In this document: positions 20,981 through 29,765 of the stretch, one piece after another | How the letters are laid out: every line of letters starts with the position of its first letter | Numbering within the stretch: the first letter of the stretch is position 1 | IMG/VR virus record: IMGVR_UViG_3300046817_000744 | Coordinates: 1-43,355 of that record | DNA length: 43,355 bases | Reading direction: 5' to 3' (one strand) | DNA from: a virus | Translations under genes and position numbers: made by a program | Notes under the pieces: generated by a model | Database searches by the model: none | Told to the model about the DNA's origin: nothing | What the model saw: only the letters and a program-made list of their open reading frames with translations

Positions 20981-21433
20981 ATGGCACACGAGAATCAGAA
21001 ACCACCCACGGCACCCACGGACGCGGAGCCGCAACCCGGCCGCATTCGAAACCTCATGTCGCGGCCGCAAATCTTCGCGTTCCCTGTCGTTCTGGAAAAG
21101 GACGGCAAGCGCGTCGGACCGACCGACACGAACACGGCCGGTGCAAAAGTCATTCATCCCGAATTCTTCTACATGAGCATTCCGGGCGAAGTCTTCGAAG
21201 TCCCTGCGGAGCTTGTGGGCCGCATTCAGGCGGAAATGGCGGAGCATCCGGATCGCCTGGAGGATCGCACGCGCCGAGCAATCAAACCCAAGCAAGGGAA
21301 GACTCCGGCCGTATACCACCAGAAATGGGAGTGGACTACGGATCCTCTTCGCACTCCGAAGATGATCGCGGAACAAGCGGACGAAGAAGCGGAGACCAAC
21401 GGCAACGCGTACCAGGGAGCCTTCCAAGGCTGA
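20981..21433 (+). CDS. Hypothetical head-region protein, 150 aa
   Basis: The ATG at 20981 follows GGAAGGGAAG. The first 25 residues are Pro-rich and disordered. The middle contains beta segments (QIFAFPVVLEKDGKRVG; PEFFYMSIPGEVFEVPAELV). The C-terminus is charged. It sits between the capsid and the DUF4054 connector gene, where small head or head-tail accessory genes occur. No family is recognised with confidence. Confidence 0.68.
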   Translation: MAHENQKPPTAPTDAEPQPGRIRNLMSRPQIFAFPVVLEKDGKRVGPTDTNTAGAKVIHPEFFYMSIPGEVFEVPAELVGRIQAEMAEHPDRLEDRTRRAIKPKQGKTPAVYHQKWEWTTDPLRTPKMIAEQADEEAETNGNAYQGAFQG

Positions 21434-21442
21434 TCCTACCGG

Positions 21443-21733
21443 ATGGATCTCGCCACGTTCCGATCGCTCCGCCCTGAATTTGAGTCTGTGTTAGACGCTC
21501 AAATCTTGGCGGAGCTTGCCTTTGCAACCAACTCACTCGATCCCGCGATCTTCGGATTGGCGATTGATCAAGCGATTGAGTTGCTTGCGGCCCATTACTT
21601 GAGCCTCGCACCGGGAGCGCAGCAAGCTCGGTTGGATCCTTCCGCCGCAAAGGATGCCGGGACAAATACAACCTACGGCCGGATGTATCTGACGATCCGG
21701 GATCGCGCGGTTGCTTGTCGTAGGATATTCTAA
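21443..21733 (+). CDS. DUF4054 head-tail connector protein
   Basis: A 96-aa protein matching the DUF4054 pattern: TFRSLRPEFESVLDAQILAE, then NSLDPAIFGLAIDQAIELLAAHYLSLAP. These small helical adaptors join the portal to the tail neck. The family is usually slightly longer (about 120 aa). It is directly followed by a tail-completion-type gene, as expected. Confidence 0.85.
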   Translation: MDLATFRSLRPEFESVLDAQILAELAFATNSLDPAIFGLAIDQAIELLAAHYLSLAPGAQQARLDPSAAKDAGTNTTYGRMYLTIRDRAVACRRIF

Positions 21734-21737
21734 CGGC

Positions 21738-22199
21738 GTGGCCGTTACTGATCGCGATACTGGCTACCGCAAGATCCTTGCCGCGCTAGACAAGGCCCGA
21801 TCGTTTGCAATGACGATCGGGATTCACGAGGAAGACGGCGGAGCACCAGCGGGCGGAGGCGGCGGAGCAACGGTCATTGAGGTGGCAACGTGGCTCGAAT
21901 TCGGTACGGAGCACATTGAACCGCGGCCCGCGATCTCTGCATGGGCCGACGAGAACGCATCAAAGGTCACGCGCGAAGTAGGCGACGATATGCGCAAGGC
22001 TTTGAAAGCCGGCGTGAGTCCAGCGCAGCGCGCGGATCAGCTCGCGCAAAAATACGCCGGCCAAATCCAGCAAAAGATCGCGGCCGGTATCCCTCCGCCC
22101 AACAAGCCCGCGACAGTAAAAAAGAAGGGTAGCGACAAGCCCTGGATCGATACCGGACAGACAAGGTCGAGTATCCGCGGTAAGGTTCAGGCCAAATGA
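21738..22199 (+). CDS. Neck / tail completion protein (gp10-like)
   Basis: A 153-aa protein; the GTG at 21738 is the most likely start. It has TIGIHEEDGG, a Gly-rich loop, EVATWLEFGTEHIEPRPAISAWADEN and a C-terminal DKPWIDTGQTRSSIRGKV. The FGTxxIEPRP and DTGxxxxSI patterns are characteristic of HK97 gp10-like and related tail-completion proteins that terminate the tail. The stop overlaps the next start (ATGA). Confidence 0.8.
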   Translation: MAVTDRDTGYRKILAALDKARSFAMTIGIHEEDGGAPAGGGGGATVIEVATWLEFGTEHIEPRPAISAWADENASKVTREVGDDMRKALKAGVSPAQRADQLAQKYAGQIQQKIAAGIPPPNKPATVKKKGSDKPWIDTGQTRSSIRGKVQAK

Positions 22200-22978
22200 T
22201 TGACTGGGCAACGGTAGAGCCCGGGTTGCTGACGCTTGTTAAGCAGCTCACGCGGTGCCCACAATGCGTGTGGATTGATCAACCGCGGCCCGCGGTCGTG
22301 ACGTGCATTGCCTTGCTCGCTCACGTCTCCACGGTTGCTTATTCATCGGGCATGGACAGCACGTACAAGCCGCTTGCGCTTGTTACGCCTCCTGGTTTGA
22401 CCGCCACGCCCGGCCTCGTTCTCCCGGGCACTGTCGCGCTCGTGAACGGCCAATCCGGGATCGTTCTCTCGACTGCTCCGGATCCGAGTATCGCAATCGA
22501 GGCGGACGGAGGAGCGCTCGTGTTCGATGCGCAACCCGGTGTGTCTTACGGTCTCGCGGCGGACATCACAGCGGCCGGAGCTGCAACGCTCTCCGTACCT
22601 TTTACCGGCCCGACAACCGCGGCGGCCGTGGCCACGTTCACGAGCGATCTCCTCCACGAAACGATCGACGAGGCGGACTACATCACGATCCGTGTGCGTG
22701 TCGAAGCCTACGATCAGCGCTACGGAAAAACGGCCCGGCAATACCTCGAAGCAATGCGCACCACGTGGTGGAGAACGCGCATCACGATCGCTCTTAACGC
22801 GCTAGGTCTTGGCTATGTCGACATGGGCACAACCCAAGACTTGAGCGAGACCAGAGACGGGCATCGTGTGTCGATTGCGTCCGCTGATCTCACGTTCCTC
22901 GTTCTTACAAGCGATGTTGATCCTCTCGGAGATCCACCGATCAATTCTATGGATCCTCCGGATGCCATTCTCAGCTAA
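22196..22978 (+). CDS. Neck terminator / head-tail joining protein with inserted domain
   Basis: A 260-aa protein coupled to the gene before by ATGA. Residues 1-35 and about 155-260 together resemble the gp12-like neck terminator family: a helical start, then TIRVRVEAYDQRYGKTARQYLEAMRTTW, DLSETRDGHRVSIASADLTFLV. The Val/Ala/Gly-rich beta region in between (about 50-150) looks like an inserted domain. The family assignment rests on the ends and on position before the sheath gene. Confidence 0.72.
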   Translation: MIDWATVEPGLLTLVKQLTRCPQCVWIDQPRPAVVTCIALLAHVSTVAYSSGMDSTYKPLALVTPPGLTATPGLVLPGTVALVNGQSGIVLSTAPDPSIAIEADGGALVFDAQPGVSYGLAADITAAGAATLSVPFTGPTTAAAVATFTSDLLHETIDEADYITIRVRVEAYDQRYGKTARQYLEAMRTTWWRTRITIALNALGLGYVDMGTTQDLSETRDGHRVSIASADLTFLVLTSDVDPLGDPPINSMDPPDAILS

Positions 22979-22990
22979 GGTGATTTCAAC

Positions 22991-24367
22991 ATGTCGAACC
23001 TGAACACGATCGTTGCGGAAACCATCACACGTCAAACGGTTTTCCCGAGTGCTCCCGGGTTTGGGACGCCGATGTTTCTATGCGCGCATTCCTTTTGGCC
23101 CGACCGTGCGAAGCGCTTTGAATCGCTCCCGGATCTTCAAGCCGCGGTCGTGGCGGCCGGAGGCAAGGTCACGGATCCGATCTGCAAAGGCGCGGCGGCT
23201 GTGTGGGCGAATGAGCCGAGCCCGGACGCGTTGATCATCGGCAAGCGGCTTCTTGCGAGCACGCAAATCGTCAAGCTCTCACCGCTGAACACTACCCCGG
23301 GTTATGTGTGGCTGCTTTTCGTCACGGACCAAACAACCGGACTGAAAGAGCCGGTCACGTACACGAACGGAAACAGCGAAACGACGCAAACGATCGCAAC
23401 CGCGATTGGTGCCGCGATCATGGCCTTGGCATCTGCGGACGTCTCCACTGGCGTTGCAACGTCCGGCGTTCTGCTCGTGACCATGGTCTCCGGAAAGTTG
23501 GTGGAGTTTTCCGGACTCCCTCCGGTTTCGATCATGAAATTCGAGGACACGAGCACCGATCCGGGCATCGCCACGGACGCGGCGGCCGTGCTCGCAGCGG
23601 CATTGCTCGGCGGATCTCCGCTCTCGTTCTATGGTGTTTTCGTCGATCACTGCTCCAACCTGATTGGGCAAGCCCTGGCGACTTGGGTCGAGTCTCAAAA
23701 GCTTTTCTTCGTGGCCCGGACCACGGACACGAAAGCCACGGACTCTTCTTCCACGACGGATCTCATGGCCTACGTTCAGTCCGGAAGCTTCAAGCGGACC
23801 ACGGTCATGTTCGCCCAGTACAGCGATCAAGACTATCGCGACGGTTGCTTGCTCGGACAGTTGCTCCCGTTGCGGCCCGGTTCCTACACGGCCGCGTTCA
23901 AGAACCTTCCCGGGATCCAGGTGGACGCTCTCCAAGATGCAGAGGCCACGAACATCGAAGCCAAAAATGGCATGTGGTACCGCACGATCGGCGGAGCGAA
24001 TATCACGTACGAAGGCAAGACGGGTTTCGGCGAATTCATCGATATTCCGATCTCGATCGATTACATCGGGCAGAAACTACAATTCGCCTGCTTTGGTCCG
24101 CTCGTGGTCGTGCCAAAGGTTCCCTACGTGCAACGTGGGATCGCGGTTCTCGTGGGCGCGATGCAGAGCACGCTGAACGATGAAGTGGAGACGGCGGACA
24201 GTCCGCGCATGTTCGCCTCCGATCCTGCTCCGGTTGTGACCGGCCCGAAGATCTCCACGGTCTCGCCTTCCGACAAGAGCACGCGTCGGCTCAAAAATAT
24301 CAAGTACACCGGGACGCTTTCCGGAGCGATCCAGGGCGTCAACCTCCAGGGTTTCGTCACTGTCTGA
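22991..24367 (+). CDS. Tail sheath protein, DUF3383 family
   Basis: A 458-aa protein of the DUF3383 sheath-like family. It shows GFGTPMFLCAH near the N-terminus, the LPDLQAAVVAAGGKVTDPICKGAAAVW helix region, SFYGVFVDH with CSNLIGQALATWVESQKLFFV near 220-250, LGQLLPLRPGS and KNLPGIQVDAL. The C-terminal strand-rich part would exchange strands between subunits. This gene is the main evidence that the tail is contractile. Length is normal for the family. Confidence 0.9.
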   Translation: MSNLNTIVAETITRQTVFPSAPGFGTPMFLCAHSFWPDRAKRFESLPDLQAAVVAAGGKVTDPICKGAAAVWANEPSPDALIIGKRLLASTQIVKLSPLNTTPGYVWLLFVTDQTTGLKEPVTYTNGNSETTQTIATAIGAAIMALASADVSTGVATSGVLLVTMVSGKLVEFSGLPPVSIMKFEDTSTDPGIATDAAAVLAAALLGGSPLSFYGVFVDHCSNLIGQALATWVESQKLFFVARTTDTKATDSSSTTDLMAYVQSGSFKRTTVMFAQYSDQDYRDGCLLGQLLPLRPGSYTAAFKNLPGIQVDALQDAEATNIEAKNGMWYRTIGGANITYEGKTGFGEFIDIPISIDYIGQKLQFACFGPLVVVPKVPYVQRGIAVLVGAMQSTLNDEVETADSPRMFASDPAPVVTGPKISTVSPSDKSTRRLKNIKYTGTLSGAIQGVNLQGFVTV

Positions 24368-24382
24368 AAGGCGTTCGCTACC

Positions 24383-24823
24383 ATGTCCAAGGTCTACACA
24401 CTCGCGCAAGTTGTCCTTGCTCACGGCTTGATCCAGATCGGCGGAGCCGGAGAAGGCGGTTTCGTCGAACTAGAGAAAAAGAACGACGATTTCACCGCGG
24501 AGGAGATGATCGACGGAGAGGTAATTCTTTGCTTCACCGGCTCCCGGCTTTGGACGGCCAAGATCACGTTGGCGCAGACGTCCAATTCCAACGACGTGCT
24601 CAGCGCGATCCGTCTTGCTGGCGTGAATGCTGCGCGCAACGGCAACGGAGGCGCCAGCATCGTACCCACGACCGTGAGCGACACCGGAGGCTCTACGCTG
24701 TTCAACTCTCCGCGGAGCATCGTCGGGAAGCCGGCCAAGGCGGACTTCCAAAGCAAGGTCAAGGATCGGGAGTGGACGATCCTTTGCACCGACGTCGATG
24801 TGTTCATCGGCGGCCAGCTCTAA
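24383..24823 (+). CDS. Tail tube protein, DUF3277 family
   Basis: A 146-aa protein of the DUF3277 type. It begins SKVYTLAQVVLAHGLIQIGGAGEGGFVELEK in two strands, then a DFTAEEMIDGEVILCFTGS loop-strand, ITLAQTSNSNDVLSAIRLAG and a closing VKDREWTILCTDVDVFIGG. The compact beta-barrel pattern and position straight after the sheath gene support an inner tail tube role. A long perfect inverted repeat follows its stop. Confidence 0.9.
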   Translation: MSKVYTLAQVVLAHGLIQIGGAGEGGFVELEKKNDDFTAEEMIDGEVILCFTGSRLWTAKITLAQTSNSNDVLSAIRLAGVNAARNGNGGASIVPTTVSDTGGSTLFNSPRSIVGKPAKADFQSKVKDREWTILCTDVDVFIGGQL

Positions 24824-24831
24824 GAGACGGA

Positions 24832-24908
24832 GCGCCCCCTAGAGCTGCGCGCGAGTAGCGGCCAGCTCTTCCCCTGGTATCGGACACGAGCGCAGCTCTA
24901 GGGGGCGC
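24832..24908 (+). other. 19-bp perfect inverted repeat after the tail tube gene
   Basis: GCGCCCCCTAGAGCTGCGC (24832-24850) is perfectly complementary to 24890-24908, with a 39-base loop. No T-run follows, so it is unlikely to be a classical terminator. A processing or stability hairpin that sets the ratio of abundant tube mRNA to downstream tape-measure mRNA is likely. Confidence 0.85.
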
Positions 24909-24927
24909 ACAAGGGAAGGAAACGGCC

Positions 24928-25389
24928 ATGGGATTGAAAGTCACGGAGCACACGATCGGGAATACGGTCGTAGAAATTACGCAGCTCAACGCGTTGACCG
25001 CGTCAAAGGGTCTCGTGCGGCTATCGCGCGTGCTCGGAGAAGCGCTTGCGGAAGCCGGCGCAAAGGATCCGGAGAGGCTGTTTGCTCTCGCACTGGGCAA
25101 GCTTCACGAAGACGAGATCGAATGGTTCGCGCGGTTCTTTGAAAAGAGCACGCGGATCGTGGTGCGCGTGAGCGCGGAGGCAGATCCGGGGTACGTCAAA
25201 TTCAACCTGGATAGACATTTCACGGAATCGTTGAAAGACCTACTCACGTGGATCGCGCTCTGCATCGCGCACAACTACCTTGATTTTTTAGGCGGTCTCC
25301 CGACGTCCACGCCCGTTTCGGACTCGGGGAAGAAGACGACGAAGGAAACCCAAAACCCGAACGAAACAACGGTCTCGGAGGACTCCTAG
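24928..25389 (+). CDS. Tail assembly chaperone (G-like, zero-frame product)
   Basis: A 153-aa protein equivalent in position to lambda gpG and to the chaperone pairs of myoviruses: between the tube gene and the tape measure. It has helical segments (ALTASKGLVRLSRVLGEALA; LFALALGKLHEDEIEWFARFF) and a polar tail after residue 121. At codons 119-121 the frame contains GAT TTT TTA, a classical slippery site, allowing a -1 shift into the next entry. Chaperones of this kind coat the tape measure protein during tail assembly and are absent from virions. Confidence 0.85.
   Translation: MGLKVTEHTIGNTVVEITQLNALTASKGLVRLSRVLGEALAEAGAKDPERLFALALGKLHEDEIEWFARFFEKSTRIVVRVSAEADPGYVKFNLDRHFTESLKDLLTWIALCIAHNYLDFLGGLPTSTPVSDSGKKTTKETQNPNETTVSEDS
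25284..25290 (+). promoter_or_regulatory. Programmed -1 frameshift slippery heptamer T-TTT-TTA
   Basis: TTTTTTA is in the correct phase relative to the zero frame (codons GAT TTT TTA) for tandem slippage. After a -1 shift the reading frame stays open for 97 codons and encodes a protein-like sequence, while the zero frame ends at 25389. Confidence 0.9.
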
Positions 25390-25583
25390 ACAAGCCAGAG
25401 CAATTTCTTTGGCGCTGCGCAATCAACCCGCGAAGCAACGCGGACATCGTTACGATCGAAGAAACATGGTCGATCGATGATGTGCTAAACTGTCATATAA
25501 TGCTTTCTGCCATCGAGGAAGCAGAGAAAGAAGCAAGCGCGGCCCGTCATGAGCGCACTGAGAGAGATCCTAGCCCGTTTTGA
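25290..25583 (+). CDS. Tail assembly chaperone extension (T-like, read only after a -1 frameshift)
   Basis: This frame has no good start of its own. Read after the slippery site it gives a 218-aa fusion protein. It contains a Gly/acidic linker, then LDKPEQFLWRCAINPRSNAD, IVTIEETWSIDDVLNCHIML and an acidic helix SAIEEAEKEASAARHE. The WSIDDVLN...ML pattern is typical of the second half of such chaperone pairs. The end overlaps the tape measure start by 35 bp, which is also usual. The lambda gpGT model predicts that a small percentage of ribosomes make this form. Confidence 0.85.
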   Translation, partial: RRSPDVHARFGLGEEDDEGNPKPERNNGLGGLLDKPEQFLWRCAINPRSNADIVTIEETWSIDDVLNCHIMLSAIEEAEKEASAARHERTERDPSPF

Positions 25584-27234
25584 CATTCAAGTCTCTGGAG
25601 GGGACAAGGTCAAAGGCGCGCATAAAGGAATCGAAGATCTCACGGGCAAGCTGAAAAGCTTTGGAACGCTCATTGCGGGCGGCTTGATTGTCTCCGGTGT
25701 AGAAGATTTTATCAGCGGTTTGCAGGATCAAGCCGCGGAGCTTCGTCACACCTCGGAACGGCTCGGGATCAATGAACAGGATCTCCAAGCCTGGCAATTC
25801 GCGGCCAAGCTTTCCGGCGTGGAGGCGGAAGGCTTTGCCACGTCGATCAAGCTCCTACAGAAGAACGCGTCAAAGGCAGCGGAATCCGGAGCCACGACCG
25901 GAGGCGTATTTCAAAAGCTAGGCGTCCACTTGCGAGAGAACGCGGGCGGACCGATGCGAGACACGCAAGAGATTCTCTACGACACCGGGATCGCGATCTC
26001 CAAACTGAAAGATCCCGCGGATCAAACGAAAGCCGCGCTAGACGCATTCGGTAGGCAAGGCTCGGCACTGCTCCCGCTGTTCAAGAAAGGCGAGCAGGGC
26101 GTAAAGGATGCGCTGTCGCAGATCGACAAATTTGGCGGCGGGTTGTCGTCAAATGCGATCGATGCGCTGATCCAGTCGAAGGAAGCGACGGAGAAATGGG
26201 AGATGTCCCTAACCTCCGTCAAGTCGCAGCTCGTGGTGACCTTCCTTCCGGCGTTCACTTCGTTCGTGACCAAGCTTGCAGGATCCGCGGTTGCGTTCAG
26301 CAAGAACGAGAACGCGATGGCCGCGCTCCGCATTGGCGTCTTTGCCGTTGGAGCAACCTTCGCAGCGGCCGGTATCGCGGCGGCCGCTCCGTGGATTCCC
26401 GTCGTGGCCTTGTTCGTGGGCCTTGCGCTACTGCTCCAGGATATTGCGGTAGGCCTGAAAGGCGGAGATTCGCTTACCGGCCGCATGCTGGACAAGGTGT
26501 TCGGAAAAGGCGCGGCGCGGAACGTTTTCGATGCTCTGAAACAGTCGGTCGACGATTACACGATCTCGATCAATCAAGGACACTCCGCCACGGATGCATT
26601 CTGGCAATCCCTCACGGACGGCCAGAGTGTGACGGAAGGCGTCAAACAGATCTTCAGCGACATGGGAAACTGGATCGACACCGCGTTGACCGCGGCTGCT
26701 ACGACCATCCGCATGAGATTCGGTGAGATTCCAGGAGACATCGCAGACGTAGTGAACGGAGCGCTTACCGGTTCTCTACACGACATCATCAACGATTTCG
26801 AAAAACTTGGAGAGGACATCGTCCAAGGCATCATTGACGGCGTGGATCGTGCCGCTGGTAAGGCGGAGGACGCACTCAAAAATCTAGGAAAGCGACTCAT
26901 CGGCGGAGCAAAGCAAGGCGCGGATTCGCACTCGCCTAGCGTGCCCATGATCAAGCTCGGTCGGGACATCGGGCTAGGTGCGGAGATTGGCGCGATGCAA
27001 TCCCTCTCCGGTATCGATCGGACCTTTTCGAAGCTCGGTCAAGCCGCGATCAACGCTCCTGCACAAGCGATCCAAAACTCGACAGTTGGGCCGCGCTCTT
27101 CTTCGATGCAGGCGAGTATCCAAAACAATTTCAACGTTCAGGGCGGGAGCGTTTCGACCGTCCAGAGCGGAGTACGCGCAGCGAATGACGAAAGCCTCCG
27201 CGCGGCGTATAACACCTTCCAGAGCTACTTCTAA
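25549..27234 (+). CDS. Tape measure protein
   Basis: A 561-aa protein with the usual make-up of a tape measure: a helical N-terminal region (ILARFDIQVSGGDKVKGAHKGIEDL), long Ala/Gln/Lys-rich helices and a hydrophobic stretch near residues 260-305 (GVFAVGATFAAAGIAAAAP). Its C-terminus is Gly/Ser-rich and includes SHSPSVPMIKLGRDIG. No peptidoglycan hydrolase motif is visible. At 561 aa it predicts a short tail, of the order of 80 nm by the usual 0.15 nm per residue rule. Its stop overlaps the next ATG (TAATG). Confidence 0.88.
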   Translation: MSALREILARFDIQVSGGDKVKGAHKGIEDLTGKLKSFGTLIAGGLIVSGVEDFISGLQDQAAELRHTSERLGINEQDLQAWQFAAKLSGVEAEGFATSIKLLQKNASKAAESGATTGGVFQKLGVHLRENAGGPMRDTQEILYDTGIAISKLKDPADQTKAALDAFGRQGSALLPLFKKGEQGVKDALSQIDKFGGGLSSNAIDALIQSKEATEKWEMSLTSVKSQLVVTFLPAFTSFVTKLAGSAVAFSKNENAMAALRIGVFAVGATFAAAGIAAAAPWIPVVALFVGLALLLQDIAVGLKGGDSLTGRMLDKVFGKGAARNVFDALKQSVDDYTISINQGHSATDAFWQSLTDGQSVTEGVKQIFSDMGNWIDTALTAAATTIRMRFGEIPGDIADVVNGALTGSLHDIINDFEKLGEDIVQGIIDGVDRAAGKAEDALKNLGKRLIGGAKQGADSHSPSVPMIKLGRDIGLGAEIGAMQSLSGIDRTFSKLGQAAINAPAQAIQNSTVGPRSSSMQASIQNNFNVQGGSVSTVQSGVRAANDESLRAAYNTFQSYF

Positions 27235-27932
27235 TGCCCGTGACCATTGTCCCTGACGATGCAACGCTCCCGATCATCTTCTTCGATGGTACGGCCGTGG
27301 AGGTGCACGTGTTGGAGGGAACACCCACGGACAACCCGACCGAAACCGGAGAACCGGTCACGGATCATTTCATCAAGGCACCGGCTGATTTCTCATGCGA
27401 GGTGCGAACCTCAGCAACGCCCAGCCGACCGGATCTCGTGCTTGTGGGAGAAGGACAGATCCTCCCGCTGACCCTGCAATACGCACCCAAGTCGCCAAGC
27501 CCGATTCTTTTTCCTTCACCTCCGTACGTGCTCCCGAAGCAAACGCAGTCGCTTCAATTCCCGGGTTTGCCCGATCGAATCAAGCGCACTTGGCAACAAT
27601 TGGAGAGCATGTGGAGCGGCGTGGCCCTATGCAGCGTCTACACGACGCGCAAGGTCTACAATTCGATGATCCTCACACATGTGGATGAGACGGTAGCCAA
27701 CATTTACATGGGCAAATTCAAGCTCGCGTTCCGGCAAATCAAACGTGTGCAAACGCAAACGGCGACTGCACCACAACCGAAAGAGCCAAGAGGTGTGCCT
27801 CCCAGCAATCTAGGACCCAAGAACCCTCTGGACGACGGAAGCAACATCGCGAAAAAATGGTACGATCAGTTTGTTGGCGATAAGTCCGTAGCCTTGGGCC
27901 TTGCACAGAAAGCCGGGCTTGCTTCGCCATGA
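27234..27932 (+). CDS. Baseplate/tail hub protein, Dit-like N-terminal domain
   Basis: A 232-aa protein coupled to the tape measure stop. It has VEVHVLEGTPTDNPTETGEPVTDH, then a beta region, FPGLPDRIKRTWQQLESMW and KVYNSMILTHVDETVANIYMGKFKLAFRQI in consecutive segments. The last two are typical of the Dit-like phage tail protein N-terminal domain that starts the baseplate in compact myoviruses. The C-terminal 50 residues are Pro/Lys-rich and probably flexible. It should link the tail tube to the hub. Confidence 0.83.
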   Translation: MPVTIVPDDATLPIIFFDGTAVEVHVLEGTPTDNPTETGEPVTDHFIKAPADFSCEVRTSATPSRPDLVLVGEGQILPLTLQYAPKSPSPILFPSPPYVLPKQTQSLQFPGLPDRIKRTWQQLESMWSGVALCSVYTTRKVYNSMILTHVDETVANIYMGKFKLAFRQIKRVQTQTATAPQPKEPRGVPPSNLGPKNPLDDGSNIAKKWYDQFVGDKSVALGLAQKAGLASP

Positions 27933-28258
27933 GCACGATCCAGCAAATCCCGTTGCCCACGGACAACCCGTCATTTTCACAGCGCGTTTCGTTGTCTGGA
28001 ACGGACTACGTTTTGCGATTTGATTACAACGGCAGAGAAAATCGCTGGTATTTGGACGTGTTCGACACGGCCGATAGTCCGATCGTTCGTGGTGTGAAGT
28101 TGATCCCGGAGTGGCCTTTGCTCCGCCGCGTCGCGGATTCCCGCAAGCCTCCCGGGCATCTCGTGTGCACGAACTACAGCGGAAACAAATCAGGGCTTAC
28201 GCCTCCGGGTTTCTCTGATCTCGGGCGGAGCTTCGGGCTTGTTTACGTGATCCCATGA
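27929..28258 (+). CDS. Baseplate plug protein (DUF6983-like)
   Basis: A 109-aa beta protein starting with an ATG that overlaps the previous TGA. The visible pattern is QRVSLSGTDYVLRFDYNGRENRWYLDVFDTA in two strands, then GVKLIPEWPLLRRV and a C-terminal DLGRSFGLVYV. This matches the small plug protein family described from compact contractile phages such as Pam3. It would sit in the lumen of the baseplate hub. Confidence 0.8.
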   Translation: MSTIQQIPLPTDNPSFSQRVSLSGTDYVLRFDYNGRENRWYLDVFDTADSPIVRGVKLIPEWPLLRRVADSRKPPGHLVCTNYSGNKSGLTPPGFSDLGRSFGLVYVIP

Positions 28259-29130
28259 CTCTCCTTTGGGATAGGAGATCCACGGTCACGGTCGGGACGA
28301 TTCAGATCCAAAGCCGTGGACTCGCGGACCAAGGCCCGGGCGATCTGCGCTTCTCGTTCGACGTCACGAAAACGATCCGGCCGGAGCCAAATAAGTGCAC
28401 GCTCCGACTGTTCAACTTGAACGGAGATCATCGATCATACCTGCAACAACTCTCGCCAATCGGGAGCACGCGAGGGATTCCGGTTCAGATTGAAGCGGGA
28501 TATGCGGAAGGAACCTCCGTCATATTCCTCGGAGACGTGCGGAATGCCGTCTCGACCAAGGACGGCCCGGATCGCATCACGACTCTAGGAGGTGGAGACG
28601 GAGAGAAGGTGCATCAAGCTGCAAGAGCGTCGCAGACTTTCCCGAAGGGAACCAAACCCGGAGACGTTGTCCGCGCGCTGGCGGTTTCGTTGGGCGTCAA
28701 GCCCGGAAACCTGAACGCCGCGATCAGCCAGATCAATACAGCGTTCGACGGAATCTTCTTAGGCGGAACCGTCATTACGGGCCGGGCATCCGACGAGATG
28801 ACCCGCATTTGCAAAGGTCTCGATCTCGAGTGGAGCATCCAAAATGGCGTGCTCCAAATCCTGGATCGAAAGGCGGCGTTGGGGAAAACCGCGATCGTTC
28901 TGAACAAGGACACCGGACTACTAGGCAACCCGACGATCGGAATCGACAGCAAAGACAAACGGCAAGTGGTGACGTGCAAATCGCTTTTGCAACCGGACGT
29001 CTATCCGGGCCGGATTGTGATCGTCCAAAGCGACGATGTCCAAGGCCAATTCAGGATAGAGGAGACGCATCATCAAGGAGACAGCCGAGCGGAAACATGG
29101 GAAGTTGAGATCAAAGGAAAGCGCTACTAG
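28255..29130 (+). CDS. Baseplate hub protein (gp27/gp44-like)
   Basis: A 291-aa protein coupled by ATGA. It begins with IQIQSRGLADQGPGDLRFSFDV, then CTLRLFNLN, VQIEAGYAEG and IFLGDVRNAVSTKDGPDRIT, the common start of contractile phage hub proteins. The middle has the GDVVRALAVSLGV and EMTRICKGLDLEWSIQNGVLQILDR subdomains, and the end an RIEETHHQGDSRAETWEVEI strand. It should form the trimeric ring that holds the spike. Confidence 0.85.
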   Translation: MTLLWDRRSTVTVGTIQIQSRGLADQGPGDLRFSFDVTKTIRPEPNKCTLRLFNLNGDHRSYLQQLSPIGSTRGIPVQIEAGYAEGTSVIFLGDVRNAVSTKDGPDRITTLGGGDGEKVHQAARASQTFPKGTKPGDVVRALAVSLGVKPGNLNAAISQINTAFDGIFLGGTVITGRASDEMTRICKGLDLEWSIQNGVLQILDRKAALGKTAIVLNKDTGLLGNPTIGIDSKDKRQVVTCKSLLQPDVYPGRIVIVQSDDVQGQFRIEETHHQGDSRAETWEVEIKGKRY

Positions 29131-29765
29131 TGTCTCCCATCACTCCCACAATCTCCGAGGTTATCGGGGCGGCCGTAGAAGGAGCACGCGCACGCACGTG
29201 GACAATCTCCGTAGGCTCCGTGTCCTCTGTGAACGGAGACGGCACGGTTGACGTTGATCCGGGCATTGAACAACCCGCGGACACTGCGGAAGGCGCAACG
29301 GGTTACGAAAAGCTCCCGAACATTCCGAACTGTCGGATCTGCTACCTCCAAGCCGGCAACGCAGCGATCACGTTCAAGGTCGACGTGGGCACAACCGGAA
29401 TGCTTTTGCATCCGACCTACTCGATCGCGGAATGGCGACAAGGCAACGGAGGTGCGGCGCAACCCGCGGACGTTCGCACGCATCATCTAGGGCAAGCGCT
29501 CTTTCTCCCGTGCGTGGTTGTGGACTCTAAAACCGCCACGTATGCGAACGATCCGGATATGGTCCTAGAGCCCGGAACGAATATGATCCGGCTCGGCGGA
29601 GCGGCGTCCGATTTCGTGGCGTTGGCAAGCAAGGTAAACCACGAACTAGGGTCAATCTCCTCTGCACTCTCGCATCTAACGGCGCCTCTCGGAGGCGGAA
29701 CCGTTACAGGAAATACGTACGTGGCTCCGGGCGATGTATCGGCAACCAAGGTGAAAGCGGAATGA
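29130..29765 (+). CDS. Baseplate central spike protein (gpV/Gp138-like)
   Basis: A 211-aa protein from a GTG one base after the hub's last codon. Residues about 25-150 resemble an OB-fold spike domain (TISVGSVSSVNGDGTVDVDPG; CRICYLQAGNAAITFKV; VGTTGMLLHPTYSIAEW). The C-terminal part has EPGTNMIRLGGA and a Gly/Thr-rich end likely to form the beta-helical tip. It would pierce the outer membrane. No lysozyme domain is fused to it. Confidence 0.82.
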   Translation: MSPITPTISEVIGAAVEGARARTWTISVGSVSSVNGDGTVDVDPGIEQPADTAEGATGYEKLPNIPNCRICYLQAGNAAITFKVDVGTTGMLLHPTYSIAEWRQGNGGAAQPADVRTHHLGQALFLPCVVVDSKTATYANDPDMVLEPGTNMIRLGGAASDFVALASKVNHELGSISSALSHLTAPLGGGTVTGNTYVAPGDVSATKVKAE

